Below, in pieces: positions 54,701 to 62,954 of a DNA stretch of 64,000 nt; the first letter of the stretch is position 1; each line of letters starts with the position of its first letter. The stretch is from Blattamonas nauphoetae (Eukaryota; Preaxostyla; Oxymonadida). Below the pieces are notes generated by a model. It did not search any database. It had not been told where the DNA came from and saw nothing but the letters and a program-made list of their open reading frames with translations. A program made the position numbers and the translations under genes. The DNA is taken from assembly GCA_033064195.1 (NCBI GenBank), contig JARBJD010000109.1, positions 124,001 to 188,000 of the forward strand, in the 5' to 3' direction.

Positions 54701-57399
54701 GGGTCAGACAGCATTGAACAGTTTCAAGGCAAAAGACACAACACCTCAGTTGTATTTGGAAAAGATTGAAACAAGCACACTTGCACTATTCCCCACCATC
54801 TCTCAAATCGTCAACTCAATTCTGAACAATGTATCAGGAAAAACAACGAAGGGAAAGAGTTCGAAGGATCATGTCGAAAGTCATGTTGAGACGAAGAAAG
54901 ATCAAGCAGAGCAGAGGCCGCTCGAAACGACAGGACGGTTTGGAATTCTTTTCACTTTGATTTTGTGTTCTCTTCATCTTTCCTCCTTAGAATGGGTTTC
55001 TTCTATAACTTCTTTGGCGGAATTGACCAATCTAGAAACACTCTGGCTTCGACAAATTTTGAGCGACTCAGTGTTGAGACGGATGAAGACAGGAAGAAGG
55101 CAGAGGAAGAAAGGAAAGAGAAGGAAGCAAAAAAGCGCCGAAAGAAAGAAGAAGAGGAGGAGACAAAGAAGAGAATGAAAGAGGAGTCAGAAAGAAAGAA
55201 GGAAGCTGAAGAACAACAACGAAGACAACAGCAGGAACGATTAGAAAAGCAAGCAAATGAAGAGAGAGAACGACGAATCAAAGAGCGTGCCGTGTTTGAC
55301 AAAATTGTGGAAGATTTCAGACTCGTCCTCCGACATCTCCGTCGTTATGAGAAACGACAAACCATGGAACAACTCAGAAAAGAGGAAAATGAGCGAGGGC
55401 AGGAAGAGACCAAAGTGGATTCTGTGAAGGCAATGATTGAAGATTCAGACGAGGACCACGATGGGTCGAAGGGCGAAAAACAAACCGAGAAATTCAAAGC
55501 AATTGCGGATCTCAATCGTTCTGGAAGGGACACACCAAACAGCATCATGACTTGGTCGACAGTGGCTACAGAAGATGACGATCCAAGATATCACACAGCT
55601 GAAGGCTTGGCAGAGATATGTCAGGAAGTAATCAATCGATTCAAGGAGGAGATGGGAGTGGAGAAGTCGTGGGATAGGGAGGGTCTGCACATGGATGGAG
55701 ACGATGGAGAAGGAATGGTGTTTCGAAGGATTCAAACAGGAGAAGAGGTCCAGAAAGAGGAAGCCCAACGAATCGAACAGCTGAAATGGGAACGAAACAG
55801 ATATCGCTTCGGAAACGTGAAAATCGGGATTGGATTCATCGATTCACTCAATTTCTTCTCTTTCCACTCTTTGGCAGTGTTTGAGGGACTCCTCCAACTC
55901 GTGTTGATCTGCAGCGAGAATGGTATCTTCATCTTTTGTCTCTTTCATTGATTTTCTTTCCAGACAATTGGGTCGCATCCGTCCCCACAGCACTCGTCAC
56001 TCAACTCTGCGGATTCGCAAACCGATTCGCTTATACTGCCCCTTCTCCATCGAATCCACCCATCTCTGTCGCCATCTTCTTCATCCTTGACCGGATATTT
56101 TCATCTCCCGCCTTCAGAACGGCCACCCCCACTCCAGATCTCGCGGCCCTCCTGCGATCAATCGCGTCGTTCTCGTCTCTACTGGAAGCTGGACTGCTTG
56201 TTGTCGGAAAAGAAAAATGGGGAGATGTCAGGGAATATCAACACGGTTTCGTTCCCCCATTGTTCCTGAGAGGGGGACAGAGCAAGGCAGGCCTCCTGAG
56301 TCTTCTACGTGTCTTGGAGCATTTTGTTTATCATCATCTCCTCACTGACGAAGAAAACATGCGACTTGCTCGAGTGATCATCCTTGGGGTCAAAGAAGAG
56401 ATTGACAAGAAACAAGAAGTGAAAGAAGAAGAGGAACAATTCCGGGGAGAACATATCCTCCTCACGAGATTTGTTCCACTCAAATTATATCGAACTCGGC
56501 TGGCAACTGCACTACTCCAACTCTGCGTCTCGTTCATGGGGACGAAAGAGGAAAGAGGGCGTTTCTCTGATATGATGCAGAAGGAAGGAGTTTGCGCAAC
56601 TGTTGTTGGGATTCTAAACGACATTGAACAGCCAGGGACACAACCATCGTTTCTGAGTCGAACAACTTCGACAGACTGGAAACTCGTCGTTGTTTGTGCA
56701 AATGTTTTGATGCGCGTTGTTGACGGGGCAACTATCGCTCAACTTGTTCTGTTCCTCTCAGATGGCTCAATGGCTGCACTCCTCTCAAGCTTGATCAAAT
56801 CAATTGGATTCTTTTCAACAGGCATGGATGCTTGCGTTGCGAAGACAAAGGGCAACGAACGATCGATCCTTTTCAACGAAGAAGAAAACGATAAAGAAAT
56901 CAACCTTGCCGTCTCAAACCTTTCTCAGTTTGAAAGAGCAATCCTCCGAATTGTGCAGGCGATTCAACTCCTCATTTCTCGCATCTCAGTGGAGAAAGAC
57001 AGACGAACAAAGGATACTATCGAGTCACATCTTCGAAAGCTCTCATTCGTTTCTGGCTGCACGCAAAGCCTCCGTCTCACTTGGAATGTTAAAGGAACTA
57101 TCAAGAATTGGCAGAAAACTGATAGACACAATGAAAGAAAGATTCTCTTGAAACAAAAACTTGACTTTATTAACCAACTCCTCAACAGAATTTGCGAAAC
57201 ACTTCGGATTGCTTTCGCGTGGATGTCGTCGGATGCGAAGGACAAAGGACTGAAAGAAGGCCAAATGTTCGGAATTGAATCATTGCTCAAGGAGCTTTCT
57301 GCACAGAGTGATATTTCAGGAGCAGAGGGTGGACAGGCTGCGAAAGATTGCATGAAGTCAATGGGGATCAAAACCAGCTTTTTTGGACGAAGAAAGTAG
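51779..57399 (+). CDS. Armadillo-like helical repeat protein with charged coiled coil, five exons
   Basis: Exons 51779-51791, 51850-52013, 52047-54937, 54991-55922 and 55964-57399 are separated by GT-AG introns of 58, 33, 53 and 41 nt, giving 1811 residues. The first exon is only 13 nt (M-A-T-S-D across the junction). The N-terminal 1000 residues consist of paired hydrophobic helices typical of ARM/HEAT solenoids, for example L-L-E-S-I-L-K, A-L-V-S-L-L-N-K-P and I-R-A-C-L-T-F-L-G-E-A-T. Exon 4 contributes M-G-F-F-Y-N-F-F-G-G-I-D, then about 90 residues of K/E/R-rich coiled coil. Exon 5 returns to helical repeats and ends F-F-G-R-R-K. A scaffold role is likely; UNC-45/Cro1-like proteins share the fold, but no specific motif confirms that. 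The 33-nt intron is a multiple of three, so its boundaries are less certain. Confidence 0.7.
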
Positions 57400-58240
57400 A
57401 GGTTGCCTTGATATTATGACTCATCTTATATAAAAGTCCTTTGGTTATGCTCAAGAATTCTGAGAGGATGCATGACTTATTACTCTGTTTATTCATCTTG
57501 ATTCTACTTCCATACTTACCATTGTGTTCTATTTTCTTGAAACACATCTTTTTCTGGTCAAAAGGACAGGTTTCTCATTCCGCAACGATTGGATGATGTT
57601 TGAAAGCGAACCGTGAAGTCCGTAATCGTGGGTGTTTCAGGGTGACTTGATCGAACCCATACAAGGTGTCAACATGGCCAGATCAGTCGGGTTTGATCCC
57701 CTGGCAAATGGCAACTTATCACGAATAAAGGGCAGTCTGACGCCATCAGATTAAACTTGTCTTTTTTCTCAAAATTGGACGACTATGTTGGGCTATGCAT
57801 CGAGTTGGTTTGATGGTATGATGAACAGTCGAGTTGGAACCGTCGGTTATTGAGTATGGTTAAGTTAGACTTTGATCTGACCCATTCAGAACCTAGATCG
57901 TACGATCCTTCATATACAGGAGCCGTTCGACGAAAAGAATGACTTCACGGACTTCCTTCAAGTAGGCATTGCCATCCTGGGGCCCATCCCATTATATTAA
58001 AGTTAATTTTCCCCCTTTATTCGGATTTTCAGAGCCATGAAAAACTGGTTAATGGCCTCCTCTGATCAAACTCTCTTTCGAAGGAAGTTCAATCCAGTAA
58101 TCTCTGTCCGTAAATCGGATGCCAATACCGTCCAGAAGCATAATCGAACTATAGTGGAACTGAAAGCCTGAATGAACTTGAACAAATGACCCTCTCTTTT
58201 CATCTCCCTCTCATCAACAAAGTTCCATCAGATATTCTGT
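57400..58240. other. Intergenic region, 840 bp
   Basis: No coding potential on either strand and no clear repeat. One B-box-like string (GGTTTGATCCC near 57691) has no A-box partner upstream, so I do not call a pol III gene. This is one of the longest stretches without a gene outside the transposons. Confidence 0.5.
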
Positions 58241-58251
58241 TCAGATGGAAG

Positions 58252-58563
58252 TAAGAGTGTGTTGGAGGTCGGAATGATGGTAGGGGTGGATCTGGAGGTG
58301 GATGAGGTTGAGCTGAGTGTTGTCCCATCGACCAAACACAATCTCAGCCAAAGAATCTGATCGCATCGATCTCCCTCGATAGAAAAGGGCGATATGTTGC
58401 TGATTGTTCTTATTTATTTGATTTGGAAGAACTCCTGCGAACAAAACGGAAAGAAACGGATGACAAACACAAACGAACTCGCCACTCGGAAACGCCTATT
58501 GGACGAGCCAAACTGATCAATGAACGACGGATGCGGAACGAATATAACGGGAAAACAGTCTAA
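58252..58563 (+). CDS. Possible small basic protein, two exons
   Basis: ATG-GAA at 58252 is followed directly by a consensus donor GTAAGAG. Splicing to the AG before 58321 gives M-E-C-C-P-I-D-Q-T-Q, and the frame then stays open to TAA at about 58563, ending R-M-R-N-E-Y-N-G-K-T-V, some 83 residues. The product is basic with D-R-K-G-R-Y-V-A-D-C and F-D-L-E-E-L-L-R-T-K. The complementary strand also reads plausibly (D-S-L-A-E-I-V-F-G-R-W-D-N-T ending L-Q-H-T-L-T-S-I at 58241), so the true strand is unresolved. I recognise neither. Confidence 0.3.
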
Positions 58564-58581
58564 TATTCATTTCACGTGGGT

Positions 58582-60457
58582 ATGAACTGCCGACCTCTTA
58601 TTCAGCCGTTCAAGTCGCTCCTCGAACCATCGTCTTTTACCCTCGTCCCATTCCTCCAGATCAATGTCTGTGCCTCTTGGGCGCTGTTCGACTCCGACAT
58701 ATGTTCGCGTGTTCTCGTGTGAGGCTTGAACGACCGAAGAGAGATCCCTCGTCGTCTTCTTCTTGCGATTTACGAGTTCCAAGAGAGGTGTGCGAAGCTG
58801 GGGCGTGATTGTGTGGAAAAGAACAAGTCGTCCAACCCATTCCTCGCCCGACTCCTCCGAAGCGTGTTTCCAAACAACTCCAACTCCTCTACTGTGTTCT
58901 CTGAGTCGAACCAGCCCTGTATCCTTTTGTCGTCACAACTGGCATCATTGGTACTTCAGAATCAGCTCCTGTCGTCCCTTTTTCCTCCTGTTTCCACGTT
59001 ATTCACCGCGACGCTCCTTCATCCTCCTCTCGATCTCTTCAGGCCATCCACTCCATCAACACCAACCTCTCCTCGGCGGTGTCTCACCTTCCGTACAAAT
59101 CGTTCCTTCTCAACTCGCACCTCGTCGAGTTCGAGCCTGCCTTATGGATGAATTAAATCGTAGCCGTTTCGTCCCAAATGAACGCTGATTGGCGTCTCGC
59201 CCGGTTCAACCTCTTCGCCCTTCAGAAGTCGGAAGGCCTGTTCCTCTCTCAGATTGTGAAGACACATCGTCTTCAGGCTAAAACAGAACAGGAGGAAATT
59301 GCCCGTCGACCAATTTTCTGAAGGCGAATCAACTGGAAGGACGTCGACACCTGGCTCGCTCAACGTCATTCTCCGCCTCCTGCGCTGTTTGATTTTACTC
59401 TTTCCTTCTTTGTGTTCATCTCAACCATCATTCTTTTCAACTCCCCGACTCCCTCTCGCTCAGCCTCCTCCTCTCTCTTCATCATCCTTAACCATCTCAT
59501 CAGCCTCTTCCCTCATCACAACGTCCCACAACGCATCTGCTGACGCTTCTCCAGTCCAACGTACACCCCTTCAATCGTCAACTCGTCACTCGCTGTTCCG
59601 ATCTCCCTCTCTTCTGTCGCTCTTGGCGATCTATCCATCGTTTCCTCTGTCCATCGGGAAGCACACAATCGACATTCCTCAGGAACGGGTCGAAAGGAAG
59701 AGGAATGTAGAAGTGTATCCGAAGCAGTTGGATGCCTTTGAGGAGAGCCTGTTTGTTCCATTCGCGTCTGACACACTAGACACCATTTCCGACTGCACCA
59801 AACTCGAACACGTGCGAAGAATCATCCGAAAACGGATTTCTGACCTTCCCTCATCACTCGAGCTGAATCCGCTGTTCTCTGAGATAGAAAGACAAGTGGA
59901 AAGCGAGCTGCTCGTCTTCCTCCAAAACAAGATTGATCGGAAGAAGCACAAATCGAAGATCGAGTGGATGATGGCGAGTGATCAGACGAACAAGCTGCAT
60001 CGAAGACTCGGCGGGGACGACTCCACTCGCCCAACGTCAGCAGCTGTCCCAACACATCTCCCTCAGCAACCACGATTCCAGATCAGAACTGGAAACATCG
60101 ACAACTCTCCGTCACTCGTGAAACCGTCACAGAGCACTAAGGAGCAGAGTCAGCAATCAACACCGATTCTCCAACGCGGTGAGTCGTCGTCGCTTATCCC
60201 ATCCCCCTTCCACTCGAAGACGCCAGCGTCTGAGCGAGATTGAAGCAGAAGAAGAGAATGACACCAGAGACGTGCTGACTATGCTGGACACGGCGGAGAA
60301 GATGCTGCGCGAGTACAGTCCCCTCACACACCCCAAAGTGCTCGGAATGACGCAGAACACACTCGACCAAACCTCGTTCTTTGAGTTCAATTTGGACTTC
60401 AGCGGGAACGTCCAGGCAGACGACACGCCTGCTCCTACGCACGCACTCCCTGAGTAG
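58582..60457 (+). CDS. Unresolved multi-exon gene (or two genes, or partly decayed)
   Basis: Several stretches read as protein but need introns I cannot all place. From ATG 58582 the frame gives M-N-C-R-P-L-I-Q-P-F-K-S, needs removal of about 33 nt near 58710, then reads L-L-L-A-I-Y-E-F-Q-E-R-C and N-P-F-L-A-R-L-L-R. A convincing 53-nt intron (58990-59042) leads to A-I-H-S-I-N-T-N-L-S. TAA at about 59155 and TGA near 59320 then interrupt a frame that otherwise looks coding (W-R-L-A-R-F-N-L-F-A-L-Q, I-N-W-K-D-V-D-T-W-L). From 59650 a strong frame (Y-P-K-Q-L-D-A-F-E-E-S-L, then R-I-I-R-K-R-I-S-D-L-P) runs to an intron near 60180-60245. A last exon ends at 60457 (F-F-E-F-N-L-D-F-S-G, then T-H-A-L-P-E). 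No family recognised. It could be one gene with further small introns or two adjacent genes. Confidence 0.35.
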
Positions 60458-60856
60458 TATAGAAGACGAAAGTAGAACCACGTTGGCAAAGACACCACTT
60501 CCATTGCTTTTTCTCCATGCCGATTGACAATTCAGAAAATACTTGAAGTAAAAGTCATTTTCATTTCAGAAAGTTGTCAAACTTAGAGAAATATTCTCTT
60601 CCAGAATTCAGATACTTCATACTTTCAAGTTGAAGCAAAATTTCGAAAATTTTCAAAAATGCAAAAACCTTGATTTTGGCGGAAGCTGGTGTATTTTTTC
60701 AAGGTTCCGAAGGTTGCGACCCTTCTCATCGGTCCCTTTTAGACCGGCATCGGAACTCATTTTTCTCGATTTGAGTTCCGGAGACGTACGTTGGTCTTGC
60801 CAAGGGCCTAGACCATGCCAAAGGGCAGTGATATGTGCAATTAAATGCTTCCGCCA

Positions 60857-60922
60857 GGAATTGAACCTAGGACCTTCAGCTTAGTAGTAGTAGTGCGTGC
60901 ACTCACCATTACCACTAGACTA
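60857..60922 (-). ncRNA. tRNA-like sequence (A-box and B-box)
   Basis: On the minus strand TAGTCTAGTGGTA (60910-60922) matches an A-box and GGTTCAATTCC (60857-60867) a B-box. The T arm pairs fully (CTAGG / CCTGG around TTCAATT), but the acceptor strands do not pair and the middle carries a TAC trinucleotide repeat, so this is not a canonical tRNA. It is probably a tRNA-derived element head or a decayed tRNA. No oligo-T terminator follows closely. Confidence 0.4.
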
Positions 60923-61032
60923 TCCGGTCCTGAAATTATCCCGAAAAATCAGAAACTTTATACCCGAAAAAAAGACACTATAGCAGATTTAAAATTTGAA
61001 AACTTTGTCAATAAATTCAATATATAGCAAAA

Positions 61033-61259
61033 TCGCTCCCGTGAAAAAGTCATGCTTTTTAACGAGGGTAACAAGTGGCCAAGAATTAAGATTTAGCAGA
61101 TCGCTCCCGTGAAATAGTCATGCTTTTTAACGGGGGTAAAAAGTTAAAAAGGAAAATCTAACATATTTTGAAAAAATCGCTGACGAGAAAAAGTCGTGCT
61201 TTTTAACGAGGGTAAAAAAAGTCGTTCCCGTGATAAATCCATGCTTTTTAACGAGGGTA
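61033..61259 (+). repeat. Four 38-bp hairpin repeat units
   Basis: Copies lie at 61033-61070, 61101-61138, 61177-61214 and 61222-61259. Each has the form TCGCTCCCGTGAAAAAG, a short loop, then GCTTTTTAACGAGGGTA. The two halves are imperfect inverse copies, so each unit can fold into a hairpin of about 14 bp. Spacers differ in length and sequence while the units stay conserved, including paired positions. Confidence 0.75.
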
Positions 61260-61346
61260 GATAGGTGGACAATTAAAGGAATATATAGCAGATCTGAACA
61301 TTCGAGGTATAAGGCACAGGTCGAAACTAACATTTTCAGGAGCTAG

Positions 61347-61400
61347 TAGCTCAGTGGGTATGTTCCAGGTATGCATGTTTCTAGGCTATGGTTCGATTCT
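61347..61400 (+). ncRNA. tRNA-like sequence (A-box and B-box)
   Basis: TAGCTCAGTGGG (61347-61358) is a textbook A-box and GGTTCGATTCT (61390-61400) a near-perfect B-box, 31 bp apart. Acceptor and anticodon arms do not form, and no T-run ends the unit. It is best read as a tRNA-derived promoter head lying between repeats. Confidence 0.4.
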
Positions 61401-61440
61401 GGCGAGGGGAAATCTTTGTTCCAAAAAAAAATGAAAAAGT

Positions 61441-61627
61441 TTCCAAATGCCAAAATAATTTCAAAAATTTAAAAAAAATTCAAAAATTCAAAAAAAAATT
61501 TCAAAAAAAAATACTTAGGAAAATTTCAAAAATTTCAAAAATTCAAAAATTCAAAAATTCAAAAATTCAAAAATTCAAAAATTCAAAAATTCAAAAATTC
61601 AAAAATTCAAAAATTCAAAATTTCCAA
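61441..61627. repeat. 8-bp microsatellite (AAAAATTC) with degenerate flank
   Basis: About ten perfect copies of AAAAATTC lie at roughly 61540-61620, preceded by degenerate A-rich copies. A plus-strand frame of 82 codons here (K-F-K-N-S-K-I-Q repeats) is a by-product of the repeat. Confidence 0.85.
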
Positions 61628-61644
61628 AAAAGTTGAAGTATGAA

Positions 61645-62268
61645 ACCTCGACGTAATTTCCCTTGATACTCAGGCAAAATGGTGCCCTCGTGGCTAATGC
61701 GTAGAACGAATTGAAGGTTGGATTGGAGCGGGACGAGCTGGGAGGCTGTCCCCGGGGGTTCACTGTGGGCATCACTTGAATGTGACAGTAAATCATGCCC
61801 CCCAATACCTTAGCCCTTCAAGGAATTCGCCAGCAGTAGTCATTGAGTAGGATCATGATAGAGTGATCCCCAAAGGAGTATCGGGTTGTCCTACGGTACA
61901 ATCATACAAAAACTTGATAAAGGAAATGATGAACGATTGAACAATGAAGGTTTGAATGATGAATGATTGAATTTCAAGTTGAAAAATGATACCTCGACGT
62001 AATTTCCCTTGATACTCAGGCAAAATGGTGCCCTCGTGACTAATGCGTAGAACGAATTGAAGGTTGAATTGGAGACGGATGATCGAAAGATTGTCCCCGG
62101 GGTTCATGTTGGCTTCAGATTCTCAACAGAGAGTTTGACCGTAAATCATGCCCACCCAAGACTTATCCCTTCAAGGAATTCGCCAGCAGGAGTCATTGAG
62201 TAGGATCATGATAGAGTGATCCCCAAAGGAGTATCGGGTTGTCTCATGGTACAATCATACAAACTTGA
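61645..62268 (+). repeat. 346-bp tandem duplication
   Basis: Two copies, 61645-61916 and 61991-62268, are offset by 346 bp. Both start ACCTCGACGTAATTTCCC and end GTACAATCATAC. Conservation is patchy: the first 95 bp and last 110 bp are almost identical, while the middle (around the CCCCGGGG string) differs. Short ATTGAATG repeats follow each copy. It lies directly upstream of the virus-like genes and could be part of that element's end or an unrelated satellite. Confidence 0.75.
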
Positions 62269-62467
62269 ATGAATGATTGAATGATTGAATGATTGAAAAA
62301 TGAAAGAACGAATGATGAATTGAATGAATGATTGAAAAAATGAAACTTGGAAGAAAGAAACAAAAAAAATGAAAGAAGCAAGATGAAAGCTGGCACAACA
62401 AGGAACAAGAAATAAAAAGTTCCAACACCTCACTTCACATTTCATTTATGATTTTTATTTTTTTTGA

Positions 62468-62485
62468 TTTTTTAATTTGTATTAA
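62468..62485 (+). promoter_or_regulatory. AT-rich box abutting start codon (copy 1)
   Basis: TTTTTTAATTTGTATTAA directly precedes the ATG at 62486. It differs at two positions from the box before the next gene. A conserved T-rich box ending at the ATG resembles promoters of cytoplasmic or giant DNA viruses and their relatives. Confidence 0.6.
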
Positions 62486-62911
62486 ATGACAACAGTGAAT
62501 ACTACAGATGTCTCGCTAAAGACTTCGAACCCTCCAAAGGGGAGTGAAAAACGTCGAACAGATGCCAAGCAAGCTTTGATTCAGTCAATGAAAGAAGAGA
62601 ACTGCGAACTTGTCTCTGAGTATGTCAGACATAACATACCAGTCATCTATGTTCATGAAGGTGTTGAATGGAGAATACAACCAAAGTTGTGGAATCAAGG
62701 AAACAGACCACACATGTCACAACGTCGACACTACACTCAATCGTTTGTTGAGAATGAACTGAGCAAGTACAACTGTGAGCTCGTTGGTGAGTACAAGCAA
62801 GTCCTGACTCCATTCACATATCGAGAAATAGGTGGATCTGAAGTTTTCAAAGTGCGACTAGATTCCTGGCTTAAAGCAAAGAAGAAGCCACATTTGAGGA
62901 AGCAGAAATAA
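62486..62911 (+). CDS. Small basic protein with duplicated domain (virus-like element)
   Basis: The product has 141 residues and no introns. Two repeats of about 50 residues are visible: the first runs from L-I-Q-S-M-K-E-E-N-C-E-L-V-S-E-Y to G-N-R-P-H-M, the second from F-V-E-N-E-L-S-K-Y-N-C-E-L-V-G-E-Y to K-K-K-P-H-L. Each has a C-E-L-V-x-E-Y core, an aromatic strand and a tryptophan before the closing P-H. The pattern recalls small beta-rich DNA-binding modules accompanying nucleases in phages and large DNA viruses. DNA binding is a guess based on basic charge and repeat form. Confidence 0.5.
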   Translation: MTTVNTTDVSLKTSNPPKGSEKRRTDAKQALIQSMKEENCELVSEYVRHNIPVIYVHEGVEWRIQPKLWNQGNRPHMSQRRHYTQSFVENELSKYNCELVGEYKQVLTPFTYREIGGSEVFKVRLDSWLKAKKKPHLRKQK

Positions 62912-62936
62912 TCACTCAACTTTTTTTATTTTTTAT

Positions 62937-62954
62937 TTTTTTAATTCGTAGTAA
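62937..62954 (+). promoter_or_regulatory. AT-rich box abutting start codon (copy 2)
   Basis: TTTTTTAATTCGTAGTAA directly precedes the ATG at 62955. Sixteen of 18 positions match the box at 62468-62485, and the identity extends through ATGACA into both genes. Confidence 0.6.

Noticed and set aside
57600-57720. A pol III gene suggested by a B-box-like string
   Set aside because: No A-box at the right distance and no oligo-T terminator in phase.
59150-59325. A non-standard code in which TAA means glutamine, as reported for the oxymonad Streblomastix
   Set aside because: TAA ends several well-supported genes here, such as 8088-9295 and 4597-5080. Introns or decay explain the stops better.
61388-61636. 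An 82-codon frame rich in K, I, Q and N
   Set aside because: It is the translation of the AAAAATTC microsatellite.
61853-62445. Two minus-strand frames with the same C-terminus (P-D-T-P-L-G-I-T-L-S)
   Set aside because: The shared ending comes from the 346-bp tandem duplication; the frames have no further coding support.
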